DNA from: Candidatus Woesearchaeota archaeon
GTDB lineage: Archaea; Nanobdellota; Nanobdellia; Woesearchaeales; WJKV01
Assembly (NCBI GenBank): GCA_019323495.1
Contig: JAHWHE010000078.1
Span: forward strand, 1 to 27,359
Reading direction: 5' to 3'
DNA: 27,359 nucleotides
Below are positions 1 to 7,922 of this stretch, piece by piece. The position numbers were made by a program, and so were the translations under genes. Within the stretch, counting starts at the first letter, position 1; each line of letters starts with the position of its first letter. A model generated the notes under the pieces. It ran no database searches, had not been told where the DNA came from, and saw only the letters and a list, made by a program, of their open reading frames with translations.

Positions 1-705
1 AAAAAGAAAAAACTGCTCGAAGACTTGAGGTTAAAAGACATAAAGATCACGGTTATCGGCTTGAGCGATGTTCCTATTTCCTTGGGAGACCATGGCGGAA
101 ACGAATTCCTTATAAGAGTGAAAAACCTGACAACAGAAGACAAATTAAAGGCAAAGCAAAAATTAAAAGAAAAGAATTCTGTTTCTTTTATCAATTTCTT
201 TGGGGAGCAGAGGTTTAGCAAGAACAATATGCAGATAGGGAAAGCTATCCTGAAGAGAGAGTGGCAGAAGGCCTGCAGCTTGATCAAGGACAAGAAAATA
301 GAAGAATATCTGCAAAAACATCCGCGGGATTTTGTTAATGCGATAAGGTTGCTGCCAAAGAAAACAATCAGCATTTACATACATGCATACCAGTCTTATG
401 TGTGGAACAAATGCGCAGAGATAATGGAGGTCGACCAGATCCCCATCATAGGCTTCAGCACAGAGTTTAAGGATAAATTGACAGAGTTTACTGTCGAAGG
501 CATATTGAAAAAAGACAAGATACTGCTGAAGGATTTCATCATAAGGGAGATACCTAATCTTTATCTTGAAGGAGACAGCAGGAAGAAGTATGCAAAGGCT
601 TCTAATGTAAGGATGGTGGAAGAAGGAAAAGACTACATGGTTCTGAAATTCAAATTAGGTACAGGATGTTATGCAACAGAATTCATCAGGCAGTTATTTG
701 AGTGA
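1..705 (+). CDS. truD: tRNA pseudouridine(13) synthase TruD, 3' part
   Basis: TruD converts U13 of certain tRNAs to pseudouridine. The reading frame is open to the left edge of the window, so the gene starts before base 1 and this is the C-terminal ~234 residues of a family usually ~350-430 long. Visible family motifs are GNEF, FFGEQRF (the F-x-N-Y-F-G-x-Q-R-F block), HAYQSYVWN, and the C-terminal YATEFIRQL. The stretch with the catalytic Asp (GLKDR-like motif) should lie upstream and cannot be checked. A TTG at base 25 can be read as a start but would remove the first half of the enzyme, so I reject it. The gene runs tail-to-tail with adk, overlapping it by 12 bases. Family assignment is secure; completeness upstream is unknown. 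Confidence 0.9.
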   Translation, partial: KKKKLLEDLRLKDIKITVIGLSDVPISLGDHGGNEFLIRVKNLTTEDKLKAKQKLKEKNSVSFINFFGEQRFSKNNMQIGKAILKREWQKACSLIKDKKIEEYLQKHPRDFVNAIRLLPKKTISIYIHAYQSYVWNKCAEIMEVDQIPIIGFSTEFKDKLTEFTVEGILKKDKILLKDFIIREIPNLYLEGDSRKKYAKASNVRMVEEGKDYMVLKFKLGTGCYATEFIRQLFE

Positions 706-1338
706 TTCTATTACTTCTATTGCGCGCTGGAGAACTTCTTTTGGAGAGCCGGTTCCGTCAATCTCTTTTAGAAGATCCTTTTCTTTGTAATAGTCAACCA
801 ATGGCTGTGTTTTTTCATGAAATATCTTTAATCTTTTCTTGACAGCCTCTTCTGTTTCATCTTCTCTCTGATACAGTGCTTTTCCGCATTTGTCGCAGAT
901 ACCGGGCATCTTTGGAGGGATGGTTTTTGTGTTGTAAATCGCGCTGCAGTTCTTGCAGATCCATCTTCCTGAAATCCTTTCAATGCAGAGAGCCTCTGGA
1001 ACATCAACATAGACCACAAGATCTATTTTTTTCCCTATCTCTTCTAGATATTCATCCAAGAGTTTGACTTGGTTCAGGTTCCTGGGAAAGCCGTCAAGGA
1101 TAAAGCCTTGCCTTGCGCTTCTTATTTTTTTCTTTATAAGCTCAAGAGTCAGTTCGTCTGGAAAAAGATTTCCCTTGTTTATTATGTCTGCTATCTGTTT
1201 GCCTAATTTGGTTCCTTTTTCAATTTCCTGCCTGAGAACATCTCCGCTGCTAATCGTAGCAAAGCCATATTTGCTATTGAGATGGCTTGACAATACGCCT
1301 TTTCCGCTTCCCTGCGGACCCATCATTATTATGTTCAT
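694..1338 (-). CDS. adk: Adenylate kinase, bacterial-type with Cys4 zinc LID
   Basis: Interconverts ATP + AMP and 2 ADP in the cytoplasm. The 214 residues are the usual long-form length. The P-loop GPQGSGKG is at 7-14 and DGFPR at ~82-86. The LID domain at ~125-160 has C128-x2-C131 and C148-x2-C151, a structural zinc site. This is the bacterial/eukaryotic-type enzyme, not the trimeric archaeal AdkA, so an old transfer is plausible. The start is fixed by GGTGATG at 1341-1347, just before the ATG. Only 19 bases separate the start from the 3' end of the tRNA-Thr upstream and they hold no TATA box, so adk is probably transcribed from the tRNA promoter. The 3' end overlaps truD by 12 bases. Confidence 0.95.
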   Translation of the reverse strand: MNIIMMGPQGSGKGVLSSHLNSKYGFATISSGDVLRQEIEKGTKLGKQIADIINKGNLFPDELTLELIKKKIRSARQGFILDGFPRNLNQVKLLDEYLEEIGKKIDLVVYVDVPEALCIERISGRWICKNCSAIYNTKTIPPKMPGICDKCGKALYQREDETEEAVKKRLKIFHEKTQPLVDYYKEKDLLKEIDGTGSPKEVLQRAIEVIESLK

Positions 1339-1357
1339 TTCATCACCCCGAGTAAAC

Positions 1358-1430
1358 AGCCTCCGGAGGGATTTGAACCCTCGATCTCCTGATTACAAGT
1401 CAGGTGCATTAGCCGCTATGCTACGGAGGC
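1358..1430 (-). tRNA. tRNA-Thr (anticodon UGU)
   Basis: Folds as a full cloverleaf: acceptor GCCTCCG/CGGAGGC (7 bp), D stem GCAT/ATGC, anticodon stem CCTGA/TCAGG with loop CTTGTAA, a five-base variable loop AGATC, and T arm GAGGG-TTCAAAT-CCCTC. The anticodon TGT lies at plus-strand 1395-1397 (ACA) and reads ACA codons. The discriminator (1358) is U, as is usual for archaeal tRNA-Thr. CCA is not encoded and there is no intron. A TATA box at 1453-1463 sits ~28 bases before the mature 5' end. adk follows after 19 bases. Confidence 0.97.
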
Positions 1431-1452
1431 ACAATATTGTGATATTTTAGAA

Positions 1453-1463
1453 CTATTTATAAG
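1453..1463 (-). promoter_or_regulatory. TATA box for tRNA-Thr (and probably adk)
   Basis: Minus-strand CTTATAAATAG is centred ~28 bases before the tRNA 5' end, the expected archaeal spacing. A 12-base perfect palindrome, CACAATATTGTG (1430-1441), lies exactly at the predicted start of transcription. Confidence 0.75.
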
Positions 1464-1475
1464 GTTTTTGCAAAT

Positions 1476-2033
1476 CTATGATACTCTTCTTGCAGGCTCT
1501 ATCATGGCGACCCCTTCTGCTCCCCTTTGCCCGAAATACAACCTTATCATTCCGTGCAGTTCGCCCATTATTGCGAACAAGGTGTCTTTTTGCTGTGCAA
1601 GCTCTTTAGCCATGATCCTTTCATCATATTTCTTTGCAAAGTGTTTTAGAAGCCAGCTCTTTTCCCATTCTTTATTATAATCTGTTTCAACTGCGCCGCT
1701 TAGTTTTATGGTTAATTCTCCGCTGTTTATCTTTACTTTCTTGCCCTCCCACATGATCTCTTTCGGGTTTATCGCAATCCCCTGGAAATCAACATTCAAA
1801 ACATACCTGTAGTAATTGCTGATTACGTTCTGCAATCTCCATTCTATTATGTAGTTTGTCGGCGATCCTTTTTCCAGATATCTTATCTCCCATAAGTCAG
1901 AACCAAATTCAGGCGCATTCAATGCAGTGAATCCTTGATTAAGAAGATAGTTTCTTATCAGTTCATAAATTTCCTGGAAACTAAAGTCTCCTTTGTATGT
2001 GTCTGCAATCTTTGGCATGTCATGGGTTCCCAT
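1476..2033 (-). CDS. Conserved-looking soluble protein of unknown function
   Basis: I do not recognise the family. The 185 residues have no signal peptide or membrane segment. The N-terminal half looks alpha/beta (FQEIYELIRNYLLNQGF, then a strand-rich stretch with WEIRYLEKG and YIIEWRLQN), followed by KINSGELTIKLSGAVETDY and a charged amphipathic helical end. The tryptophan- and tyrosine-rich strands might form a small beta-sheet or binding fold, but nothing shows a catalytic site. The start is supported by a TATA box 28 bases upstream (2056-2066), so the mRNA would be nearly leaderless. MPKIADTYKG, five residues in, is an alternative start. It is divergent from the GTPase gene. Confidence 0.7.
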   Translation of the reverse strand: MGTHDMPKIADTYKGDFSFQEIYELIRNYLLNQGFTALNAPEFGSDLWEIRYLEKGSPTNYIIEWRLQNVISNYYRYVLNVDFQGIAINPKEIMWEGKKVKINSGELTIKLSGAVETDYNKEWEKSWLLKHFAKKYDERIMAKELAQQKDTLFAIMGELHGMIRLYFGQRGAEGVAMIEPARRVS

Positions 2034-2055
2034 GGTCCTGATAGAGGGGGATATG

Positions 2056-2066
2056 CTATTTAAATG
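2056..2066 (-). promoter_or_regulatory. TATA box for the 1476-2033 gene
   Basis: Minus-strand CATTTAAATAG is centred 28 bases before the ATG at 2033, implying a transcript with little or no leader. Confidence 0.6.
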
Positions 2067-2081
2067 TTGTGATTAGAAAGT

Positions 2082-2089
2082 TTTATATA
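2082..2089 (+). promoter_or_regulatory. TATA box for the Obg/YchF-like GTPase (leaderless)
   Basis: TTTATATA is centred ~26 bases before the ATG at 2112, and no Shine-Dalgarno sequence precedes that ATG. Transcription should start on or next to the start codon. Confidence 0.7.
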
Positions 2090-2111
2090 ACGACCATTTA
2101 TTTATCGCCTT

Positions 2112-3311
2112 ATGTTAGTGGGTATTGTCGGCAAACCGAGCTGTGGAAAAAGCACATTCTTTAAAGCAGCCACATTGGCTGAAGTAGACATAGCTAACTA
2201 TCCTTTCACAACAATTAAACCTAACCACGGTACTGGCTATGTAAGGGTGGAATGTGTCTGCAAGGAATTCGGAAAGCAATGCAGTCCTCGTTTTGGTTAT
2301 TCTTTATCAGGTACTCGTTTTGTGCCTGTTGACATGCTTGATGTAGCAGGCCTTGTGCCTGGCGCGCACGCTGGAAAAGGAATGGGAAACAAGTTTTTGG
2401 ACGACCTTAGACAGGCGCATGTTTTGGTGCATGTAATTGATGTTAGCGGGAGCGTAAATGAAAGAGGGGAAGCTGTAGAACCTTTGTCTTATGACCCTGC
2501 AAATGATGTCCGTTTTCTGGAAGTAGAACTGGACATGTGGTATAACCAGATACTTTCAAAAGGATGGGACCGTTTTGCCAGGCAGGTGAAACAAGAAAGA
2601 TCAGAGATACAGAAAGCTCTTGCAAAACAATTGAGCGGGTTAGGTGTGACAGAACAGATGGTGCTTGAAGGGATCAAGGAATTCGGCATGAGCAAGGAAG
2701 AACCGCAGACATGGACTAGTGACGATCTGATGAATTTATCTACTTTTTTGCGCCGGAAAACAAAGCCCATGATAATCGCGTGCAATAAGATAGATGTTCC
2801 TGGCGCTGCTGAGAAATTTTCTAAACTGGTGAATGAATTTCCAGATCACATGATGATCGCGTGCAGTGCAGAATCTGAACTGGCATTGAGAGAAGCTGCA
2901 AAGCATGATTTGATAAAATACACTCCTGGAGAGAAAAAGTTCGAGGTAATCGATGCTGGTAAATTGTCAGATAAACAGAAGAACGCCCTGGAATTTGTTC
3001 AGAAGAATGTTTTAGATAAATTTGGAAGCACTGGCGTTCAAGAGGTTTTAGACAAGGCAGTATTTGAACTGTTGAAGTATGTTGCGATTTTTCCTGGCGG
3101 AGTTGGCAAATTAGAAGACAGCGAAGGACGAGTCTTGCCTGACTGCTTTTTGATGCCGCCTGGCACAACCGCTCTTGATTTCGCATTCCGTCTTCATACT
3201 GATTTCGGCAAGAATTTCATCAAGGCAATAGACGTGAAGAAAAAACTGCCTGTTGGAAAAGACCATAAACTAAAACACAGAGACATTGTAGAGATAATGA
3301 GCGGGAAATAG
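2112..3311 (+). CDS. Obg/YchF-family GTP-binding protein with TGS domain
   Basis: A translation-associated P-loop GTPase of the archaeal/eukaryotic YchF-Obg-like branch. The 399 residues are normal for the family. The G1 P-loop is GKPSCGKST (7-15), where many relatives have NxGKS. G3 is DVAGLVPGAH (~78-87), followed by the glycine- and basic-rich GKGMGNKFLDDLR. G4 is NKID (~225). An insert of ~100 helical residues separates G3 and G4, as is usual in the family. The C-terminal ~65 residues (DCFLMPPGTTALDFAFRLH through DIVEIM) form a TGS domain, thought to contact RNA or the ribosome. The family role in translation is known only in outline. The gene ends two bases from the phosphoesterase stop. 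Confidence 0.9.
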   Translation: MLVGIVGKPSCGKSTFFKAATLAEVDIANYPFTTIKPNHGTGYVRVECVCKEFGKQCSPRFGYSLSGTRFVPVDMLDVAGLVPGAHAGKGMGNKFLDDLRQAHVLVHVIDVSGSVNERGEAVEPLSYDPANDVRFLEVELDMWYNQILSKGWDRFARQVKQERSEIQKALAKQLSGLGVTEQMVLEGIKEFGMSKEEPQTWTSDDLMNLSTFLRRKTKPMIIACNKIDVPGAAEKFSKLVNEFPDHMMIACSAESELALREAAKHDLIKYTPGEKKFEVIDAGKLSDKQKNALEFVQKNVLDKFGSTGVQEVLDKAVFELLKYVAIFPGGVGKLEDSEGRVLPDCFLMPPGTTALDFAFRLHTDFGKNFIKAIDVKKKLPVGKDHKLKHRDIVEIMSGK

Positions 3312-3313
3312 AA

Positions 3314-4288
3314 TTATCCCAATCTGTCTGCAAGATAGAAATCGTTAATGTGTTCTTTAAAATCTTCATTGCCTTCATCTGCCTCTTTCTGGCAATATTC
3401 TTTCCAATACTTTTTGATTGCTTTTTGCGCGTCTTTTATATCGTAACTTACTCTTCTGAAGCTTATGTCGTAAATGTTGTTTCCGTATTCTGTGAAAATC
3501 ACATAGCATGCACGTCTGTCACTTCCTCTTGGCTGGCCCACTGATCCGACATTGATTAAAACTTTATTAATTTCTTCTTGGTTAAAATCCAGGCTTAAGG
3601 ATTCAGGCAATTTATTTTCGTTAAAATCTTCTTGCTTGTCTTTTTTCAGGATGCTAATAAAAGGTTCGTGTATGTGTCCTATGAATGCAAGCTGTTTTTC
3701 CTCCATCCTTTCGAATGCGTAGTTTGGAAGATATGCGCTTCTCCTAACTTTTATGTCGATATATGTATCAATATTATCATCGTTGCTTCCAGGACAACCA
3801 TGAGTGAAAACTATACTGCTGTTGCTTTCCTTTATGGTGTCTTTAAGAGGCAATTGCTCTAAAACAACGAAATATTTTGATTCCAGCACTGTTTTTGTCC
3901 AGTTTATTGAAGTCGCAGCATAGAAAGTAAATCCGTAGGGCGCTAAAACAACCGCTTGGTCATGATTGCCTCGTATCCAGACAAAAGGTCTGGAGTTAAT
4001 CATCAATTCTACGCATTCATTTGGATTTCCGCCGTAGCCTATCAAATCTCCAAGAAATATTATATTTTTAACCCCTTGCTTTCTAACATCTTCCATAACT
4101 GCTTGGAACGCTTGTATGTTTGCATGAATATCGCTCATTATCGCGTACTTGACACCTTTACTGGGCGCAGTTGTTAACGGTTTTACTTTGTCAACTATCT
4201 CTTTTACATCTGCGTCGAGTTCTATCTTCAGATCTTCTGCGAGCTTTGCAAGCAGGAGTATCTGCTGTTTGTTTTGGTCATTGGGCAT
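3314..4288 (-). CDS. Calcineurin-like metallophosphoesterase (YfcE/MJ0936-like)
   Basis: A two-metal phosphoesterase; the substrate cannot be read from sequence. The complete metal-binding set is present: D53-x-H55 (SDIHAN), GD81 (FLGDL), GNHD (N108-H109), H163 (FTHGCPGS) and GHIH (H205, H207). NVGSVGQPRG near the C terminus is typical of the YfcE-like branch, which hydrolyses phosphodiesters or phosphoprotein/nucleotide substrates in different members. A helical N-terminal extension of ~45 residues precedes the catalytic fold and has a degenerate repeat-like, acidic character (LAEDLKIELDADVKEIVDKV). It is the last gene of a three-gene operon, starting one base after the stop of the preceding gene, so translation is probably coupled. 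Confidence 0.9.
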   Translation of the reverse strand: MPNDQNKQQILLLAKLAEDLKIELDADVKEIVDKVKPLTTAPSKGVKYAIMSDIHANIQAFQAVMEDVRKQGVKNIIFLGDLIGYGGNPNECVELMINSRPFVWIRGNHDQAVVLAPYGFTFYAATSINWTKTVLESKYFVVLEQLPLKDTIKESNSSIVFTHGCPGSNDDNIDTYIDIKVRRSAYLPNYAFERMEEKQLAFIGHIHEPFISILKKDKQEDFNENKLPESLSLDFNQEEINKVLINVGSVGQPRGSDRRACYVIFTEYGNNIYDISFRRVSYDIKDAQKAIKKYWKEYCQKEADEGNEDFKEHINDFYLADRLG

Positions 4289-4289
4289 C

Positions 4290-5129
4290 TTAAGAACCGA
4301 GTTGATTTAATTGCTGGATTCTTTCTTGGATGTATTGCTTAAAAAGAAAATCCATTCTTTCATGTAGGGCTTCTTTAATCAAAGGATCTTTATCTATGAA
4401 ATCTTTGCACATTATACCTATAAAACCTAGGGCATCTTCTTTTCCCTGGGCATACTTAATTTTTATTTGATTGAATTCTTCCACTTTAATAGGGTCCTTA
4501 TATAAATCCCATCTTAACCTATCTGCAGCGTGTTCAACTTCAAAATCTCCCCGAAGATGAATCTTCTCTTTATTTTTATAAAAAAAAGAATTGATTAGCT
4601 TTGTTCCATCATTGTACCCCAAAGCAAGATATTTATAAAACATGAAACATAATGGGCATTCTATACTTGTAATAGAATGCTCAGGATGCCTTAAAGCATT
4701 TTCATAAATGCTTAAATAGTTATTCAATGCAGTGATTGGGCTGTCTATCTTTCCCTCGTAAAATAACCAAGATATAAGTGCGTTGTTCATATCGTAGCGT
4801 TTGTCTGTATGTAACTGATCCGCGCACTGTAAAATGGCTTTCTTTACATCTTCTGCATTTGCACCGGGCTCAAAAAGAAATTCTTTGACCTTGTCCCACG
4901 GAAGCTCTTCTGCTGGCGGTACTGGAGTCGGTTCGAGGGATTCTTCTATTAATTTTTCTACAACTTTATCCATTATACCGCAAGTTCTGGGGCTTAATTG
5001 GTTACGGATACTAAGAAAGCTTGCTTTAAGCATTTGCTGGGTTCTTTTTCTTGCAGCTGGATCAGTAGTTTTTCTTAAGGCTTCTGCTACTTTTTTTAAT
5101 TTCTCAATTAATTCCTTTTCATTAACCAT
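4290..5129 (-). CDS. All-helical soluble protein of unknown function, middle gene of operon
   Basis: I do not recognise this 279-residue protein. It is predicted almost entirely helical, with no signal peptide or membrane span. The N-terminal ~60 residues (KELIEKLKKVAEALRKTTD, then a basic stretch) could bind a partner or nucleic acid. The centre holds IECPLCFMFY, which looks like half of a zinc site but has no second CxxC, so metal binding is unlikely. The rest could be an alpha-alpha repeat scaffold. It starts one base after the stop of the 724-residue membrane protein and ends one base before the phosphoesterase start. It may therefore act with both, for example as an adaptor. That role is inference. 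Confidence 0.75.
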   Translation of the reverse strand: MVNEKELIEKLKKVAEALRKTTDPAARKRTQQMLKASFLSIRNQLSPRTCGIMDKVVEKLIEESLEPTPVPPAEELPWDKVKEFLFEPGANAEDVKKAILQCADQLHTDKRYDMNNALISWLFYEGKIDSPITALNNYLSIYENALRHPEHSITSIECPLCFMFYKYLALGYNDGTKLINSFFYKNKEKIHLRGDFEVEHAADRLRWDLYKDPIKVEEFNQIKIKYAQGKEDALGFIGIMCKDFIDKDPLIKEALHERMDFLFKQYIQERIQQLNQLGS

Positions 5130-5130
5130 T

Positions 5131-7305
5131 TTATGGGAATCTAAATTCTAAAGCAGAATATGGTCCGTCGAGAGTACCGTGATCTATAATTGCAGGTGCG
5201 CCTGCAGCTTCCATTGCATTTGCATTAGCCCAAACTGGCTCTAGTGATCTGAACCAAGGCTCTGCAACTATATTATCTGGCTCTGTATCTATCCTAGTAA
5301 TTTCATGATCAACAGCTTCATTGAAAAGATTGACTGCGTGGGGTCTTAATGCTGTGAATTGCGCTGCAACTGCAGGAGGAATGCCTGCCATTGCAACTGC
5401 GTCATCGCAATCTCTAACTGCATCCAAACTGATGCGCGCTCCTTGAATGAAATCTGGCGCACCTCCGCCTGGAGGATTAATTAAATCATCTGCTTGGTCT
5501 ATCATTATCTCAACATCATGCGGATCTGGCCAAACGCCTGGTGGTGGTATTGGCGGCGGACCTCCGCCTATTTTACCATCCAAATCGTCGATGATCACCC
5601 ACAATTGTGATGCGGGATGTTCGTCTCCTGCAGCGCCTCCGATTTCTGCCGCTATCTCGGCTGTTATAGCAGCTCCAATATCATCTAAATTTATCGGAGG
5701 AGGATTAGCAGCTTCTGTAACCATATTATTGAAAATAGTTCTTGCATTGTCGCATGCAGTTCTTGCTTGAGGCATATTTCCTGCTGCTAGTTCTGTATAA
5801 CCTTGGGTAAGCAATCCGATGATCGTTCCTGCAATTCTTTCCATTTCAACTGCCTTGACAACTACTGCGAAAGCATCTCTCATTTCCCTGCCGAAAACTT
5901 GTTCTAATACTGCTATCAATTCTTCTTGTTCTTGATAGTTGTGTATGTCTACATAATCGTTAGGGATAGTCCATTCAACTCGTGTTGTCAAGAATTCTCG
6001 TTCGTCATTCAATAAATCAGCAAGCCTTCTTAAAATTTGTTCGAAATTAAGCCTTTGTCCGCTTCTTAATCTAAACTGGGTTGAAGGATGTGTCAGGCCT
6101 TCAACAACTCTTCTAAGCTCGCCTTCTATTCTTGCAAAATTAATATGGGTCAAGCCAAACATCCTGTGCAGATCTTCTAAATGGGCACCAAGATCTCTTA
6201 TGAATTCGTCAAGTTGATTTATTATCTCCTGCTGCGCATCAATCAAATCAGGAAGACCTCTTCTTCTGAACCAGTTTCTTGGGTTCAGTCTGCTTCCGCC
6301 TCTGCCGCTTCCCTGCATCAATTGCTGGGACTGGATTGCTGCCCTTACTCTTCCACCGTAAAGCTGGTGGATCCTTTCGACCATGTCTTCTTTTCTTTCG
6401 TGCAGTTCTCGTAATTGTCTGATATGCGCTCTTTCAGCTCCGACATCTCTAATAACTTGGTCTATCTGCCTGCTCAAATCGTTCATTCTCTGGTCAAATT
6501 CACGGAGCGCTGCCGCGTGCCGGGGCGAGATTCCTTCTCCTGGCTCCCTGCCTGCTGCAGGTCCTCTTGGATCTCCAAGCCAGGTCCTGTCAGAAGTGGG
6601 ACCTCCTAACCTGCTTCCAGGAGCAACTCTTTCTCCAATGTGTCCTAGTAAACCTCCTGCAACTACCAATACCAATATGACGCCGACAATGATCTGCATT
6701 GTTGCTGCCAATCCACTGATACCTGTGACCCCTCTTGCCAAACCACTAAAAAGCATCAATGCGACAAACGCTGCGAGCAGGCTGCTGAAATTGCCCCTGC
6801 CTCCTTCCTGATCTCCTTCCCTGTTCCACATGTACTTCATGCATAAGAATACTATTATGCTGATGAAAATCGCAAACAGCATGTTCATGCTTCCTGCAAT
6901 GCTGACCATCCTAGCGAAAGGATTTTTCACGACAAAGAACAGACTGAACATTATCACGCCGCCAAGGCTGAAAGAAATCATCTTGTGCATCTTTGTCAAT
7001 TTATCGACTTTCAATGCCTTTGACAATGCAGTATTAAAGATACCATACAGCAAGATCCAAAACAAGACAAACAGAACAACGAAACTTACGCTTTTTGATG
7101 TGATAAACCCGAGCAGAATATTTGCAGCAAGTTCGAGGCCTTCCATTCCTTCCCTTGTCTCAGGCGAGATTGATTTTGAAAAGGAATCGCCTCCACCGAA
7201 CAAACCGTCCTCCCCTCTGTATGGTTCTCCGCCTGGAACACAGCTGGTCAAAGCTAGTAGAACTACAAAAAGCAGTGAGACTATAATAAAAGTCCTCTTT
7301 TTCAT
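5131..7305 (-). CDS. Large multi-spanning membrane protein with lipobox-like N terminus and long helical domain
   Basis: Unrecognised 724-residue protein, first gene of a tight operon. Residues 1-22 form a signal-like segment ending in LTSC, a match to a lipobox. Four or five further hydrophobic segments follow at roughly 60-90, 105-127, 130-160 and 172-222. Next come a Gly/Pro/Arg-rich linker (~223-265) and a ~450-residue soluble region. That region contains a long charged coiled-coil-like stretch (~265-335), an RNWFRRRG basic patch, more helical segments, and a proline-rich linker GGGPPPIPPPGVWPD at ~575-590. The architecture suggests a membrane-anchored scaffold or secretion/surface-machine part, but no family motif is visible. 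The ATG at 7305 has a modest AAAGGAAG sequence upstream and a TATA box at 7334-7345. Confidence 0.8.
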   Translation of the reverse strand: MKKRTFIIVSLLFVVLLALTSCVPGGEPYRGEDGLFGGGDSFSKSISPETREGMEGLELAANILLGFITSKSVSFVVLFVLFWILLYGIFNTALSKALKVDKLTKMHKMISFSLGGVIMFSLFFVVKNPFARMVSIAGSMNMLFAIFISIIVFLCMKYMWNREGDQEGGRGNFSSLLAAFVALMLFSGLARGVTGISGLAATMQIIVGVILVLVVAGGLLGHIGERVAPGSRLGGPTSDRTWLGDPRGPAAGREPGEGISPRHAAALREFDQRMNDLSRQIDQVIRDVGAERAHIRQLRELHERKEDMVERIHQLYGGRVRAAIQSQQLMQGSGRGGSRLNPRNWFRRRGLPDLIDAQQEIINQLDEFIRDLGAHLEDLHRMFGLTHINFARIEGELRRVVEGLTHPSTQFRLRSGQRLNFEQILRRLADLLNDEREFLTTRVEWTIPNDYVDIHNYQEQEELIAVLEQVFGREMRDAFAVVVKAVEMERIAGTIIGLLTQGYTELAAGNMPQARTACDNARTIFNNMVTEAANPPPINLDDIGAAITAEIAAEIGGAAGDEHPASQLWVIIDDLDGKIGGGPPPIPPPGVWPDPHDVEIMIDQADDLINPPGGGAPDFIQGARISLDAVRDCDDAVAMAGIPPAVAAQFTALRPHAVNLFNEAVDHEITRIDTEPDNIVAEPWFRSLEPVWANANAMEAAGAPAIIDHGTLDGPYSALEFRFP

Positions 7306-7333
7306 GCTGTATCTTCCTTTGTGATATTATTGC

Positions 7334-7345
7334 CATTTATATATG
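7334..7345 (-). promoter_or_regulatory. TATA box for the 7305-3314 operon
   Basis: Minus-strand CATATATAAATG is centred ~34 bases before the ATG at 7305. It predicts a short leader of ~7 bases. Confidence 0.55.
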
Positions 7346-7369
7346 TTTTCTTTTTGCGTGAGGGAAATG

Positions 7370-7377
7370 TTTAAATA
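7370..7377 (+). promoter_or_regulatory. TATA box for the 7422-8498 gene pair
   Basis: TTTAAATA predicts transcription from about 7400. The ~20-base leader would carry the strong AGGAGGT at 7405-7411, ten bases before ATG 7422. Confidence 0.6.
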
Positions 7378-7421
7378 GTTAAGAAGGATTTCAAGATTAT
7401 AATCAGGAGGTGTTATTGAAA

Positions 7422-7916
7422 ATGGTAAATGCACGTGCTGCAACTCATTATTTCGCATTTGAAGGCTTACATAAATTCTTTAGAGGTGTAAGTGCAAGAA
7501 GGGACATAAGATTAATGGTAAGAGATTTGAAAGTTGAACATAAAGAAATTGTAAGCTATCTTAAAAAGGCAAAAAAAGCAGACCTTAAAGGCGTAGATAG
7601 AGAATCCCACAAATTTATGAAGCGCGCTGAACAATTCATGAGGGCATTTCTTTCCTTGTTTGACATAGAGAACAAGATGGCTCAGGAAGAATTGGAAACA
7701 ATAGGCGAGTTTGAAGATGCACAAGCACAGCTTGCAAAAGTCGGCTGCCCAGAATCAGAGCTAGACAGAGAAAGCGAGCAACTGGTTAGGGTTTTGTCCC
7801 TGTTCAAACAAGCAATGCATGAGCAAAGAGAATTGTGCGCTTTCTTCGAAGATCAAGCAGGAACTGTAATCGATAATTCAAAGAATGTTTCTCGCCTTGC
7901 GAAAAAAGCAGCATAA
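7422..7916 (+). CDS. Small helical protein of unknown function upstream of taw3
   Basis: 164 residues, predicted all-helical, with a basic first third (RRDIRLMVRDLKVEHKEIVSYLKKAKKADLKG) and an acidic middle. It has no signal peptide, membrane span or catalytic motif, and I do not recognise the family. It could be a four-helix-bundle protein. I chose ATG 7422 because AGGAGGT (7405-7411) lies ten bases upstream. A GTG at 7410 in the same frame overlaps that ribosome site, and TTG 7416 is less likely. Taw3 starts only six bases after its stop, so the two are one transcript. The pairing with a tRNA-modification gene may be chance. Confidence 0.75.
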   Translation: MVNARAATHYFAFEGLHKFFRGVSARRDIRLMVRDLKVEHKEIVSYLKKAKKADLKGVDRESHKFMKRAEQFMRAFLSLFDIENKMAQEELETIGEFEDAQAQLAKVGCPESELDRESEQLVRVLSLFKQAMHEQRELCAFFEDQAGTVIDNSKNVSRLAKKAA

Positions 7917-7922
7917 ATTATT

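Noticed and set aside
25..705. TTG at base 25 as the start of a short TruD.
   Set aside because: The frame is open to the window edge, and the family's catalytic half lies upstream.
4620..4690. The PLCF/ECPLC cysteines of the 279-residue protein as a zinc finger.
   Set aside because: Only one Cys-x2-Cys pair-like site exists in the protein, so a zinc knuckle cannot be completed.
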